From Selenomonas sp. F0473 (lineage in GTDB: Bacteria > Bacillota > Negativicutes > Selenomonadales > Selenomonadaceae): a stretch of DNA of 64,000 nucleotides. The stretch's first letter is position 1; every line of letters begins with the position of its first letter. The position numbers and the translations under genes are program-made. Below, in pieces: positions 48,098-57,479 of this stretch. The notes under the pieces are model-generated. The model saw only the letters and a program-made list of their open reading frames with translations. It was not told where the DNA came from and ran no database searches. Location of the stretch: the NCBI RefSeq assembly GCF_000315545.1, contig NZ_JH992902.1:1260470-1324469 (forward strand), given 5' to 3'.

Positions 48098-48230
48098 AGT
48101 CTAAGCGACACGGAAGTTTCGATGCGTGGCGAGGAATGACGAGAACGCGAGGGAAGGTGTAGTTAAAAGCCTACGTCGACCGAAGCGTTTGACGACATGA
48201 CGATGCCGGGCGCGAAAATCCCGCGTCACG
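48098..48230 (-). repeat. Dispersed 3'-end palindromic repeat, copy D (after dnaB)
   Basis: Read leftward it begins 2 bases after the dnaB stop with ACGTGACGCGGGATTTTCGCG and ends with CGAAACTTCCGTGTCGCTTA. The centre is more diverged than in copies B, E and F (GAGAACGCG instead of GAAAAATCC), but GTAGTTAAAAGCCTACGTCG is kept. Confidence 0.85.
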
Positions 48231-48231
48231 T

Positions 48232-49554
48232 TTATGGTTCGCGGGCAAGGTCGCGGAACCTGGTATACTCCTTTTGGAAATACAGCTTGACCGTATCGGT
48301 CGCGCCGTTGCGGTGTTTGGCGATACTGAGCTCCGTAATGTTCGCGTTCTCCGTGTCCTGATTGTAGTAATCCTCACGATAGAGGAACATGACGATATCG
48401 GCGTCCTGCTCGATGGACCCGGACTCGCGCAGATCGGAGAGCATCGGCCGCTTGTCCGAACGGCCTTCGGTCGCACGCGAAAGCTGCGAAAGGACGACGA
48501 TCGGCACGCTGAGCTCACGGGCAAGTATCTTCAGCGAGCGCGTCATCTCCGCCACGGCAAGTGTGCGGTTCTCCACACGCCCCGGCGCCTGGATCAGCTG
48601 GAGGTAGTCTATCGCGATAAGATCGAGTCCGTGCTCCGCCTTGAGGCGCCGCGCACGCGAGCGAATATCCGTGACCGTCGTGCTGCTCGTATCGTCGAAG
48701 TAGAGTTTGGTCTTCATGATGCGGTCGGCCACCTTCACGAGGCGCTCCCACTCCGCATCATCGAGCTCGCCGCGCGCAAGATGCGTCGCGTCAATCTGTC
48801 CCTCCGCGCAGAAAATACGATGCATGAGCTGCTCCCGCGGCATCTCGAGGGAGAAGAAGGCCACCGTTTTCCCCTCCAGCGCCGCATGTGCGGCAACATT
48901 TAGGACAAACGCCGTCTTGCCCATGGCCGGACGCGCCGCCACGATGATGAGGTCCGATTTCTGGAGGCCCCGGGTCACGCTGTCGAGGCGCGCAAGGCCC
49001 GTAGAAAGGCCCGTAATCCCGCCCTTTGACTTGGACAGTTCATTCAGACGGTCTACGGCGTCAAAGACGACACGCTTCGCAGGAATGAACGACGCCGTCG
49101 TCTGCCCGCCCGCAATCGCGAGGATCTTACGTTCCGCCTCACTCAGTTGTACGGCAATCTCATCGCCGGCCTCATAAGCCGCGCCCGCAATCTCCGTACT
49201 CACATCGATAAGACTGCGGAGGATCGCTTTTTCCTTGACGATCTTCGCATAATGTTCTAGATTCGCCGTGCTTGGCACGGCGTTCGTGAGGTTCGCAAGG
49301 AAGGAAATTCCGCCGACCTGTTCGAGGAGGCCGGATTTCCTCAGAGCCTCTGTTACCGTAACGATATCTACGGGTTCTCCCGCGCGAACAAGCCCCTCCA
49401 TCGCGTCAAAGGCGGCGCGATGCGCCTGACGATAGAAGTCCTCGGCACGCAGGAGTTCGAGGGCCTGCGTTGCGGCGCTGGGCTTCAGCATCATCGCGCC
49501 GAGCACAGACAGTTCCGCCTCAATATTCTGCGGCGGTATACGGCCTTCCGGCAT
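48232..49554 (-). CDS. dnaB: Replicative DNA helicase DnaB
   Basis: The 440-residue hexameric helicase: N-terminal domain (PPQNIEAELSVLGAMML), RecA-like core with Walker A AARPAMGKTAFVLNVA (about residues 209-224), Walker B LIAIDYLQLI, VVLSQLSRATEGRSDKRP and RESGSIEQDADIVMFLYRED. Length and motifs are complete. It lies 36 bases downstream of the lon-type gene in the leftward rplI-lon-dnaB cluster. A dispersed repeat begins right after its stop. Confidence 0.97.
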   Translation of the reverse strand: MPEGRIPPQNIEAELSVLGAMMLKPSAATQALELLRAEDFYRQAHRAAFDAMEGLVRAGEPVDIVTVTEALRKSGLLEQVGGISFLANLTNAVPSTANLEHYAKIVKEKAILRSLIDVSTEIAGAAYEAGDEIAVQLSEAERKILAIAGGQTTASFIPAKRVVFDAVDRLNELSKSKGGITGLSTGLARLDSVTRGLQKSDLIIVAARPAMGKTAFVLNVAAHAALEGKTVAFFSLEMPREQLMHRIFCAEGQIDATHLARGELDDAEWERLVKVADRIMKTKLYFDDTSSTTVTDIRSRARRLKAEHGLDLIAIDYLQLIQAPGRVENRTLAVAEMTRSLKILARELSVPIVVLSQLSRATEGRSDKRPMLSDLRESGSIEQDADIVMFLYREDYYNQDTENANITELSIAKHRNGATDTVKLYFQKEYTRFRDLAREP

Positions 49555-49590
49555 AGTTTTTCTCCTTTCGTCGATATCTGCTGCGGAGGC

Positions 49591-51924
49591 TCATGCAGGC
49601 TCCGCCGTTTTATGTTCCGACGGCAAAGTTTCCTTGGGCGGCTTTTCTTTCCACGAGTCGTCCGTAAAGAGGACGGCAAAGGCATCCTCCGCGCGTTTCA
49701 GGCGATGAATTTCAAGATCAAGATGCGCCTCGGGAATATCCTTCTCATTCTCCCACGGGATGATGAGCGTGGTAATCCCCGCCTGGCGCGCGCCGTACGC
49801 CTTCTCAAAAACGCCGCCGACCGGCTTGATCTCTCCTTGGAGCGAAATCTCGCCCGTAACCGCGACGTCCTGGCGAATCGGCACGCCGGTCACGGCGCTG
49901 ACAATTGCGGCAAGAATTGCCGTTCCCGCGCTGGGCCCGTCGATGTTGCCGCCGCCGATCGCGTTGACGTGGATGTCGTAGTCATGGAGATCGCGTCCCG
50001 TGAGGCGGCGCATCACCGCCGCCGCGTTAAACACAGAGTCCTTTGCCATGCTGCCCGCCGTTTCGTTAAACCGCACGGTCCCTTTTCCTTTTTCAGCGGC
50101 AGGGAAGGCGACCGCCTCGATCTCAATGATGGAACCGAGGAACCCCACGACACCGAGGCCGAAGACACGGCCGACCGCAGGCGTGTCGGACGCCTTTTTC
50201 CGTCCAAACGGATAGAGACGGCTCACCTGTGCCACCTCGTAAATATCGCCTCTTGTGACAACAACATTGAGATTTTCGGTGCCTGCAAGAGCGCTTGTTT
50301 CACGTGAAACAGGCTCATCCGGGTTCGATATGTGCGCAGCATTCGACGCCGTCTGCACGGTGGAAGAGGGAGCCTCTCCGTTATCGGGAGTGCCGCACGC
50401 CGCAGCTCTATGCGCACCGCCCGAATCGGCGGCCCCTGAAGACATTGTTTCACGTGAAACGTCCGCGGGCGCGCCGTTTCTTACAGTTTCTTCCGTGCCG
50501 CGAGCGGCGTCCGGCGCGGTGTTTTTCAGTTCATGTTTTTTTTGCAGGCCAAATGGCCGACGGGCCGTCTCCGCATCGGCATTCTCCGGTGTTTCACGTG
50601 AAACAATTCGGGCGATCTCATCGTCGCCGAGGCGGTTGAGGGCGAGGCTATAGGCGTCGGCAAGGATATTAATCGCTTTGCGCCCCTCGACGGTGTACTC
50701 GCTGATGAGCTCTGCCGCGCCGGGTGCGAGCGTCACATGCAGGCGCTTTGCCGCATTCTCCACGATCCGCAAGATATGCGCGGGCGTCAGCGGCTCAAAG
50801 TAGATCTCCGCACAGCGCGACCTGAGCGCGGGGTTAATATGGTCCGCATCCCGCGTTGTCGCCCCGATCAACACGAAATCCGCCGGTGCGCCCTCCTCGA
50901 ACAGTTTCTTGATATAGGGCGGCACCCGCTTATCGTCGGGGTCGTAGTACGCCGACTCAAAGTATGCGCGCTTATCTTCAAGCACCTTGAGAAGCTTATT
51001 CTGCAGCATCTCGTCCATCTCTCCGATCTCATCGATGAAGAGGATGCCGCCGTGCGCCTCAGTCACGAGTCCAGGTTTCGGTTCCGGCACGCCGCTGTCC
51101 GCGAGGTTTTTCTGTGCTCCTTGGTAAATCGGATCATGTACCGAGCCGAGCAGGGGATTCGTCATGTCGCGCGGGTCCCAGCGCAGCGTCGTCCCGTCCG
51201 TCTCCACGAACGGAGCGCTCTCGGCAAAGGGGGACACCGCGCGCTTTTTCGCGGCCTCGAGCACAAGGCGCGCTGCCGTCGTCTTTCCGACGCCCGGCGG
51301 ACCATAGAGCAGGAGATGTTGGGGGTAGGGGGAACTGAGTTTTGCCATGAGCGAGCGCACGGCCCGCTCCTGCCCGACGATCTCCTCAAAGTTCTGCGGG
51401 CGCAGGAGCTCCATCACCGACTGTGTAAGCCGCACGTTTTCGAGGGCCTCGAGATTCTCCCGTTTCTTCTTGTCGTGCGGCGACTCCGCTCCGGGGCTCT
51501 CCTCGGAGATTACCTGCCGCCGGATATCCTCCACGTACTCCTCATGGTCCTGCTCGAGCTTTTCGCTGACTTTGCGCTCGATGCGGTCCTCGAGGTCGCG
51601 GCGCGCGCGGATATCCGCGAGCTGCTCCGTCATATGCATGAGGATCTCCGGAATCTCCGCCTCTGCCGGCGGCGGCGAGATCAGGGGGTCCTCCTCGAGG
51701 ATGCGCATGAGGGCGAGCACGCGCTCACGGCGGTCCTCCGACCGCATCAGCTTCATCGCGTTCATCTTGCCCGCTTCTATGACGAGGTTCTCCGTCCCCA
51801 TCGTATCTGCAAGCATACGAAAGATAGCGGCAATCTCAATGTCAAGCGCCGCCTCCTGAGAAGGAGACGGCGGCACATCGGATGTACCGCCGTTTGATCC
51901 AAACAAATCCTTAAAAAAAGACAT
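49591..51924 (-). CDS. Lon-family ATP-dependent protease (LonC/spore-Lon type) with parS-bearing linker
   Basis: The 777-residue protein has an N-terminal helical region (about residues 30-160), an AAA domain with Walker A YGPPGVGKTTAARLV (about 209-223) and Walker B ILFIDEIGEMDEM, and a C-terminal Lon protease domain with the catalytic Ser in NIDGPSAGTAIL and Lys in GGVFEKAYGARQAG. It lacks the LonA substrate domain, as in the family annotated as spore-type Lon. Between the two domains is a disordered insert (about residues 440-545) that makes it longer than usual. Three parS sites fall in this insert, each translated as VSRET at residues 441, 489 and 539. Located between rplI and dnaB. Confidence 0.9.
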   Translation of the reverse strand: MSFFKDLFGSNGGTSDVPPSPSQEAALDIEIAAIFRMLADTMGTENLVIEAGKMNAMKLMRSEDRRERVLALMRILEEDPLISPPPAEAEIPEILMHMTEQLADIRARRDLEDRIERKVSEKLEQDHEEYVEDIRRQVISEESPGAESPHDKKKRENLEALENVRLTQSVMELLRPQNFEEIVGQERAVRSLMAKLSSPYPQHLLLYGPPGVGKTTAARLVLEAAKKRAVSPFAESAPFVETDGTTLRWDPRDMTNPLLGSVHDPIYQGAQKNLADSGVPEPKPGLVTEAHGGILFIDEIGEMDEMLQNKLLKVLEDKRAYFESAYYDPDDKRVPPYIKKLFEEGAPADFVLIGATTRDADHINPALRSRCAEIYFEPLTPAHILRIVENAAKRLHVTLAPGAAELISEYTVEGRKAINILADAYSLALNRLGDDEIARIVSRETPENADAETARRPFGLQKKHELKNTAPDAARGTEETVRNGAPADVSRETMSSGAADSGGAHRAAACGTPDNGEAPSSTVQTASNAAHISNPDEPVSRETSALAGTENLNVVVTRGDIYEVAQVSRLYPFGRKKASDTPAVGRVFGLGVVGFLGSIIEIEAVAFPAAEKGKGTVRFNETAGSMAKDSVFNAAAVMRRLTGRDLHDYDIHVNAIGGGNIDGPSAGTAILAAIVSAVTGVPIRQDVAVTGEISLQGEIKPVGGVFEKAYGARQAGITTLIIPWENEKDIPEAHLDLEIHRLKRAEDAFAVLFTDDSWKEKPPKETLPSEHKTAEPA
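50296..50311. promoter_or_regulatory. parS site 2 (inside the lon-type gene)
   Basis: Perfect TGTTTCACGTGAAACA, in frame as VSRET at residues 539-543 of the protease. Confidence 0.93.
50446..50461. promoter_or_regulatory. parS site 3 (inside the lon-type gene)
   Basis: TGTTTCACGTGAAACG, one outer mismatch, in frame as VSRET at residues 489-493. Confidence 0.9.
50590..50605. promoter_or_regulatory. parS site 4 (inside the lon-type gene)
   Basis: Perfect TGTTTCACGTGAAACA, in frame as VSRET at residues 441-445. Confidence 0.93.
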
Positions 51925-51927
51925 AGA

Positions 51928-52371
51928 TTATTCCTTACGAACGTGAATCTTAATCGTTGTCGCAATGCTCGGATGAACCTTGACGACCGCCTCGTAAAGG
52001 CCTTCTCCCGTCACCTCTCCGCGGATGGCGATTTTGCGCCGATCCACGTCGATGTTGCGCTTTTTGAGGGCCTCCGCAATATCCTTGCCCGTCACGGCGC
52101 CGAAGAGGCGGCCGTTCTCGCCGATACGCACGGGGATGTCCACCTCGACTTTTTCGAGCTGCGCAGCCATCAGCCGTGCCTCGTCCGCCGCCATTGCGTC
52201 CTTGCGGGCCTTTGCCCCCGCCTGTGCCTTTGCCACGTTCACATTCTCTGTGCTTGCGGGCAGCGCGAGTTTTTTCGGCAGAAGAAAATTGCGCCCGTAG
52301 CCGTCCGCGACCTCGACAATCTCGCCCTTTTTCCCAATATTTTTAACGTCAGCCTGCAGTATCACTTTCAC
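51928..52371 (-). CDS. rplI: 50S ribosomal protein L9
   Basis: 147 residues. Family start MKVILQADVKNIGKKGEIVE with the L9 signature G-x2-GRNFLLPKKLA and the C-terminal rRNA-binding domain. I set the start at the GTG at 52371 because L9 proteins begin M-K-V-I-L; a GTG three codons earlier is too close to the GAGGAG ribosome site. The gene begins within the end of gdpP (23-base overlap) and ends 3 bases before the lon-type gene, so translation of the three is linked. Confidence 0.95.
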   Translation of the reverse strand: MKVILQADVKNIGKKGEIVEVADGYGRNFLLPKKLALPASTENVNVAKAQAGAKARKDAMAADEARLMAAQLEKVEVDIPVRIGENGRLFGAVTGKDIAEALKKRNIDVDRRKIAIRGEVTGEGLYEAVVKVHPSIATTIKIHVRKE

Positions 52372-54355
52372 TGTGGTCACTCTCCTCTATATACGCTCTT
52401 GCCTGTTCGATAACGCCGGCACGCACCGCGCTGAGCGGGACGCCTTTCACTTGTGCGCCGGCCACGTTTGCGTGTCCGCCGCCGCCGAAATGCTCCATAA
52501 TCACCTGCACGTTCATCTCGCCCGATGCGCGCGCGCTGATCCCCACCGTATCGCTGTCAAGCTGGAACACATAGATGCTCATACGCACCCCGTCCACACG
52601 CAGCATACCGTCCGCCGCCTGCGCCGCGATGATCTGCCCGTTCTGGAGCTGCTCCGGGATACTGCCGACGATGAGCCCGCCGGGGAAGAACTCCGCATTC
52701 GCTTTTGCGCGTGCGAGCGCCACCGTCGTCTCATAGTCGCTCTGGAAGAGGCTCCTGACGAGCACGGGGTCCGCTCCCGCGCGGCGCAGGTATGCCGCCG
52801 CGTCGAATGTGCGGATCCCCGTATTCACGTTGAAATTTTTCGTATCCACGACGATTCCGGAATAGAGCGCCGTCGCCTCAAACTTCGTCGGCCTGATATT
52901 ATCGCCGAAATACATCAGCAGTTCGGTCACGAGTTCGCTTGCCGAACTCGATGCCGTCTCGATATAAACCAGCAGGGGATTCTTCACAAAATGTTCACTG
53001 CGGCGGTGATGGTCGATCACGACCACCTTCGGAATGCGCTCGAGGAGCGTCGGATCCGCAAGGATGTGGGGGATATGTGCATCCACCACGACGAGCAGAG
53101 CCGATGCCGACGAAACGCTCACGATATCGCCGGCACGGACGAAGAGATCCGCGTAGATCTCCTCCTTCATGAGCACATCCTCAAATCGATCGATGCCCTC
53201 GTTCATATCGCTGAGCACGATGCGCGCTTTTTTCCCAAGCGCCCGCGCCATGCACGCGACGCCCAGCGCCGCGCCGAAGCAGTCGTAATCCTCGTTGTGA
53301 TGCCCCATGACGTAGACCTCGTCCGCGCTCTCCATGATATCGCGCAGGGCGTGCGCCACAACGCGCGCCTTCACGCGCGTGTGTTTCTCCACGGCCTTGG
53401 CCTTCCCGCCGAAGAACTGCGTCTTGCCCGCGATGTCAAGCGCCACCTGATCGCCGCCGCGGCCGAGCGCAAGGTCCAGTTTCGCCTCCGCCTCCTCGCC
53501 GAGTTCCTTCAGCGACTGGTCGGCGGCGAGCGAGAGACCGATGGAGAGCGTCACGGGGAGGCCCTTCGTATTCGTCAGTTTGCGTACCTGATCGAGAATA
53601 TCGAACTTCTCCGCGATCGCATGATCGAGCGCCGCACGGTCGAGGAGAGCCACGAACTCACCGTCCGAAACGCTGCGCATGAAGCCGCCGAGACTGTTCA
53701 TCCAGGCGTCGAGGCGCTCGCGCACGGCAAGTAGGAGCATCGAGCGCTCCGCCTCCGTCTGCCCCTGCATGATCTCGTCAAAATTATCGAGTTGGATGTA
53801 GAGAAGGGCAGTGCGGCTCGCATGAAAACGCTCTCGGAGCGTCGTGAACTCCGTCTGGTCCTCCACATAGAACGCCATGAGCGGATCCAGCTGCGGCGGC
53901 GTCGGGAGCGGCCGGTGGTAAACATGGTAAGTGCGCCCCGCATGCGAGAATCGGTACTCGCCCTCGGTGCCCCATACCGGGTCGACCACAAGCTCCTGCC
54001 AAAAATCCGCAACCGCGGTGCCCTGTTCCGGTTCCACGCCGCCGAGATACTGTCCCAGCTGATGATTGCACCATTCCAGATGCCCGTCCTTGCTCACCAC
54101 AAGGATCGCCTGCGGCAGACGGTCCACGGCGTAGTTCATGACATTATTAACATTGCGAATAATGCTCATACAATAGCGTTCAAATCGCCGTTCTCTGTCA
54201 TGACATCGTTCCCACGCAAATGCGGCAAGCGCCGCCCACAGGACGAGCGCCGCCATGCCGACGTAGGAATTGTAACAGAATGTCACAAGCGCCAGCGCGA
54301 GCATAACGATCAGATGGATCGTCAGATCGATCCACGCGGATAAGTTCCGCGGCAT
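52349..54355 (-). CDS. gdpP: c-di-AMP phosphodiesterase GdpP (DHH family)
   Basis: A 668-residue membrane enzyme: two N-terminal helices (about residues 10-50), a PAS-like region (QAILVVSKDGHLEWCNHQLGQYL), a degenerate GGDEF domain (FVALLDRAALDHAIAEKFDIL; no GGDEF active motif), and the DHH-DHHA1 phosphodiesterase (VMGHHNEDYDCFGAALGVAC, VVIDHHRRSEHF, HFGGGGHANVAGAQ). It degrades c-di-AMP and so affects wall and potassium homeostasis. Gene order DUF2232-gdpP-rplI is the usual Firmicutes one. Confidence 0.93.
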   Translation of the reverse strand: MPRNLSAWIDLTIHLIVMLALALVTFCYNSYVGMAALVLWAALAAFAWERCHDRERRFERYCMSIIRNVNNVMNYAVDRLPQAILVVSKDGHLEWCNHQLGQYLGGVEPEQGTAVADFWQELVVDPVWGTEGEYRFSHAGRTYHVYHRPLPTPPQLDPLMAFYVEDQTEFTTLRERFHASRTALLYIQLDNFDEIMQGQTEAERSMLLLAVRERLDAWMNSLGGFMRSVSDGEFVALLDRAALDHAIAEKFDILDQVRKLTNTKGLPVTLSIGLSLAADQSLKELGEEAEAKLDLALGRGGDQVALDIAGKTQFFGGKAKAVEKHTRVKARVVAHALRDIMESADEVYVMGHHNEDYDCFGAALGVACMARALGKKARIVLSDMNEGIDRFEDVLMKEEIYADLFVRAGDIVSVSSASALLVVVDAHIPHILADPTLLERIPKVVVIDHHRRSEHFVKNPLLVYIETASSSASELVTELLMYFGDNIRPTKFEATALYSGIVVDTKNFNVNTGIRTFDAAAYLRRAGADPVLVRSLFQSDYETTVALARAKANAEFFPGGLIVGSIPEQLQNGQIIAAQAADGMLRVDGVRMSIYVFQLDSDTVGISARASGEMNVQVIMEHFGGGGHANVAGAQVKGVPLSAVRAGVIEQARAYIEESDHSESDTAG

Positions 54356-54481
54356 AGTATCACCTTCTTCAGGAGGGCGTATAGGGTGCGGCCTCCTTAT
54401 TTTTACCGCTATAAAGCGTGCATCAGAATTTTATTGTATGGTTATCGTCTATTCAGCTAATATTTTATAATAAAACTGCTC

Positions 54482-55438
54482 TCATGTTTCACCGTGCATC
54501 TTCCCGCGGTAGTCGTAGACCATATCGACGAGCCCCGTCCACGAAACGACCTGTGTGATGACCGCATTCACCGCAACGAATACGTAGAGCAGCGTGCGCA
54601 CAAGCGGCGACAGTCCGAAGCGTTTCATCATGAAGTGCATGAGCGAGAGTCCCTGGATCAGCCCCGCGAAGAACGCGATGAGATAGACGTTCAGCGCCGC
54701 CCGGTAGAGCAGCGCGATATCGCGCGTCGCGCCCCAGTAGAGGCCGACGAGCGCAAAGCCGAAGAGATAGGGGAAGAGTACCGGCAGGCGCCACTCCTCG
54801 AACGGCGAGAACGATACGGTGCGGATTCCCAGACGAGCAAGCGCCTTGTACAGAACCGTCATAGAGAAGCCCGCCTCGATGACGGCGCTCGTCACGAGGA
54901 GGGAGGGCAGCATCTGGAGAACCGTCGTCATGACCCGTTCCATCGCCGCCCGCGTCTCCGTCAGCTGCGCCTCGTTCATGCCCAGCGCGCGATAGATATC
55001 GATCGTCTGCTCCACCGCCCGGCTCATCTCCGACGGTTCGAACACGAGCGGATTCATACCGAAGATCGCAAGCACCAGTCCCGCACTGATAAGTTTTCCG
55101 CCGAGCGCAGCCCCGGCGCCCGCCATGAGCACCTTGACCGCATCCATATGACGCCGCAGGAGCGCGCCGATCGCGAGCCCCGTCGGTGCGAACGCCAACA
55201 CGAAGAAGGCCCCCATCGCCGGCGTTGCAAAGAGCGTCAAGATAAGGAGCGAAGTCGCCGTCATGAGCAGGCCCCAAGGCAGGCCGGCACGCACGACAAC
55301 CAACGCGACAAAGACCGGCCAGAGCGCTCCCATGACCATGGTCAGCATCGGCAAGTAGATTGCCGCGAGCGCATAGACTGACGCTGCGGCCGTCATTACG
55401 CCCGCAGTCGCAACAGGGCGCGCATATTGCTCGTTCAT
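54482..55438 (-). CDS. DUF2232 (YybS-like) membrane protein
   Basis: 318 residues with about eight hydrophobic segments; the arrangement of an N-terminal ECF-like four-to-five-helix part (AAASVYALAAIYLPMLTMVM; GAFFVLAFAPTGLAIGALLR) and a C-terminal three-helix part matches YybS/DUF2232. Role unknown; it is conserved upstream of gdpP and rplI. A 126-base gap separates it from gdpP and a promoter lies at 55494-55522. Confidence 0.85.
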   Translation of the reverse strand: MNEQYARPVATAGVMTAAASVYALAAIYLPMLTMVMGALWPVFVALVVVRAGLPWGLLMTATSLLILTLFATPAMGAFFVLAFAPTGLAIGALLRRHMDAVKVLMAGAGAALGGKLISAGLVLAIFGMNPLVFEPSEMSRAVEQTIDIYRALGMNEAQLTETRAAMERVMTTVLQMLPSLLVTSAVIEAGFSMTVLYKALARLGIRTVSFSPFEEWRLPVLFPYLFGFALVGLYWGATRDIALLYRAALNVYLIAFFAGLIQGLSLMHFMMKRFGLSPLVRTLLYVFVAVNAVITQVVSWTGLVDMVYDYRGKMHGET

Positions 55439-55493
55439 CCCGTATCCTTTCGGCGGCCCCGCCGCCCGCTGTCCCCGTTAAACACGCTTCCTT

Positions 55494-55522
55494 ATTATAG
55501 CAGGTTTTAAGTGTGCTGTCAC
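55494..55522 (-). promoter_or_regulatory. Promoter of the DUF2232-gdpP-rplI cluster
   Basis: Minus strand GTGACA (plus TGTCAC, 55517-55522), 17 bases, TATAAT (plus ATTATA, 55494-55499). Confidence 0.6.
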
Positions 55523-55628
55523 GGACGGCGGGCGAAGCGAAATTTTCAATATCGCACGCGCCGCCGCCGGCGATCTGTCAGCCGAATCGACGGATTTCCT
55601 CACGGAACGCCGGCGGACCTCCGTTTTA

Positions 55629-57446
55629 TTACGGCTCGCTATGCGTCGGCGCGGCGCGCAAGCGCCCCTCGTCGATGATCCCCGCCATGCGCAGCAAATA
55701 CTGTGCGTTCGTCGTCCTACACCGCCCCTCGCGTATCTTGAAATCAAAGAGAATCTTATCTCCCTCGTAATGCTCCTCAAAGTGCGCGTTTGCGATGGGA
55801 ATTCCCTCGCGGCCAAGATCGCACAGCTCGAAGTCGTGCGTCGTCACAATCGTGATCGCATGCGGCAGCGTCAGATACCGGATCGCCTCGCGCGCACCGA
55901 CGATACGGTCGGCGGAGTTCGTCCCGCGGAAGATTTCGTCAATCAGGATGAGCATCGGCCGCCCCTTGCGGCTGTACGCCATCATTTTCTTGATACGCAG
56001 GAGCTCCGCATAGAACGTCGAAATCCCGCCCGCGAGATCGTCGTGAATCTGTATCGACGTGTAGACCGCCATCGGCGTCAGCGCAAACGACCGCGCGCAC
56101 ACAGGCGCGCCGGCGTATGCAAGCACCGTATTGGAGCCCAGCACGCGCATATACGTTGTCTTTCCGGACATATTCGATCCCGTGATCACGAGCGTGCCCG
56201 CCGTGAGGTTCGCGTCATTCGGCGTCCCCGCCTCCTCCGTCAGCACCAGCGGCATCGCGCCCTCGGCCGTGAGACGCGGCGCGGGCTCGTCGAGGAACCG
56301 CGGGAACGTATAAACCTCGCGCGTATGCCCGATCATCGCGAGCGAAAGCAGCAGCTCCATCTCCGCCCAAACGTCGAGCCAGGCGCCCGCCGCCGCGCCC
56401 GCCCGCCGGCGCCAGAGCGCAAAATACGCGCGGCAGTGGAAATCCCAAAGGAAGAGCGCATTTGCGAGGATAAAGAACACGAAGTTCCGCCGCATCGCCA
56501 CACAGTCCGCGAGGCGTGTCAAGCGGCCCTGCGCCCGCGTCGCACGCAGGGGGACAAAGAGCGGCGCAAGGATCCCGCGCAGAGCGTCGCCGCGCAGGGG
56601 GGCGCGCTCGAGCGCACGAAAGATATTCCCGTAGAGCCGCAGTTCCTGCGCCATGCGGCCGAGCGGCGCGAGCACGCGCTGCGTCCGCGGATAAACCGCG
56701 AGCGCAAGCGCCGTATTGACGGACCATATCGCGAGCGCCGGCGCCCATGAGCCGCCGCCAAAGGCCGCCCATAGGAACGATCCCAGCCCCGCAAGCGAAA
56801 AGAGCGTCCCCGCCGTGAAGTAGAGACGCGGCGAGATCGCCGGCGGCTCCGCCAGCTCCCGCACGAGATCTCTCGTATCGTGTCCGTCCGGCAGACGCGC
56901 CCCGCGCGCCGCCAGCTCGAGGCAGAGCAGGGGATGGGAGAGCAGCTCCCGCACCGCCGCTTGGCGCCGCTTCGTCTTGAGGAGATCCCGCGGCGCCGCC
57001 GAAAGCGCCCGTGCGAGGCGATCGCGCCCCGCCTTTGTCCGCGCGCAGCAAAGATACTGATAGAGCGACGCCGTGCCGAAGATATGCAGATCGCGATCGG
57101 GCGGGCGCTTTTCCTTGCGGTACTGCGCGCCCGTCACAGGCTCATTTTTCCAATCGCCCGTGAACCGCGCGAGATAGGCCGCCACGACGCCGAGATACGC
57201 CCGCATGAACCGCCTGTGCCGTTCGAGCCGCGCATGCCGGACCACAAGAATCGCAAAGAGGATCAGCAAAAACAGTCCGAGCAGCATCTCGCCGGGCAGC
57301 CGGCGGTCATAGCCGTGGATCAGCAGCGCCGCCATCAGCGGGAACACAAGCGAGCGTGCGAGCACCAGCCGGCGGTTCTGTCTGCGCAGCGCATTGATGA
57401 GCGCGAGCGTGTTCTCCCATGTATTTTCGTAGAATGTTTTCTTCAA
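55629..57446 (-). CDS. Membrane-anchored MutS-like ATPase
   Basis: The 605-residue protein has hydrophobic segments near the N-terminus (LVFPLMAALLIHGY; MLLGLFLLILFAILVV) and in the middle (YFTAGTLFSLAGLGSFLWAA; NFVFFILANALFLW), a MutS domain III-like helical region and a C-terminal MutS ATPase: Walker A VITGSNMSGKTTYMRVLGSN, Walker B MLILIDEIFRGTNSADR and TIVTTHDFELCDL. The mismatch-recognition domain I is missing, so it is a MutS-related protein of unknown role, not repair MutS. The TTG at 57446 is preferred (AAGGAG upstream); an in-frame ATG at 57464 has no ribosome site and lies close to the predicted transcript start. Confidence 0.85.
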   Translation of the reverse strand: MKKTFYENTWENTLALINALRRQNRRLVLARSLVFPLMAALLIHGYDRRLPGEMLLGLFLLILFAILVVRHARLERHRRFMRAYLGVVAAYLARFTGDWKNEPVTGAQYRKEKRPPDRDLHIFGTASLYQYLCCARTKAGRDRLARALSAAPRDLLKTKRRQAAVRELLSHPLLCLELAARGARLPDGHDTRDLVRELAEPPAISPRLYFTAGTLFSLAGLGSFLWAAFGGGSWAPALAIWSVNTALALAVYPRTQRVLAPLGRMAQELRLYGNIFRALERAPLRGDALRGILAPLFVPLRATRAQGRLTRLADCVAMRRNFVFFILANALFLWDFHCRAYFALWRRRAGAAAGAWLDVWAEMELLLSLAMIGHTREVYTFPRFLDEPAPRLTAEGAMPLVLTEEAGTPNDANLTAGTLVITGSNMSGKTTYMRVLGSNTVLAYAGAPVCARSFALTPMAVYTSIQIHDDLAGGISTFYAELLRIKKMMAYSRKGRPMLILIDEIFRGTNSADRIVGAREAIRYLTLPHAITIVTTHDFELCDLGREGIPIANAHFEEHYEGDKILFDFKIREGRCRTTNAQYLLRMAGIIDEGRLRAAPTHSEP

Positions 57447-57479
57447 AAGACACTCCTTCTCCATCTGTCGTTTGATTTT

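Noticed and set aside
55629-57446. DNA mismatch repair MutS
   Set aside because: The mismatch-recognition domain is missing and membrane segments are present; only the ATPase is MutS-like.
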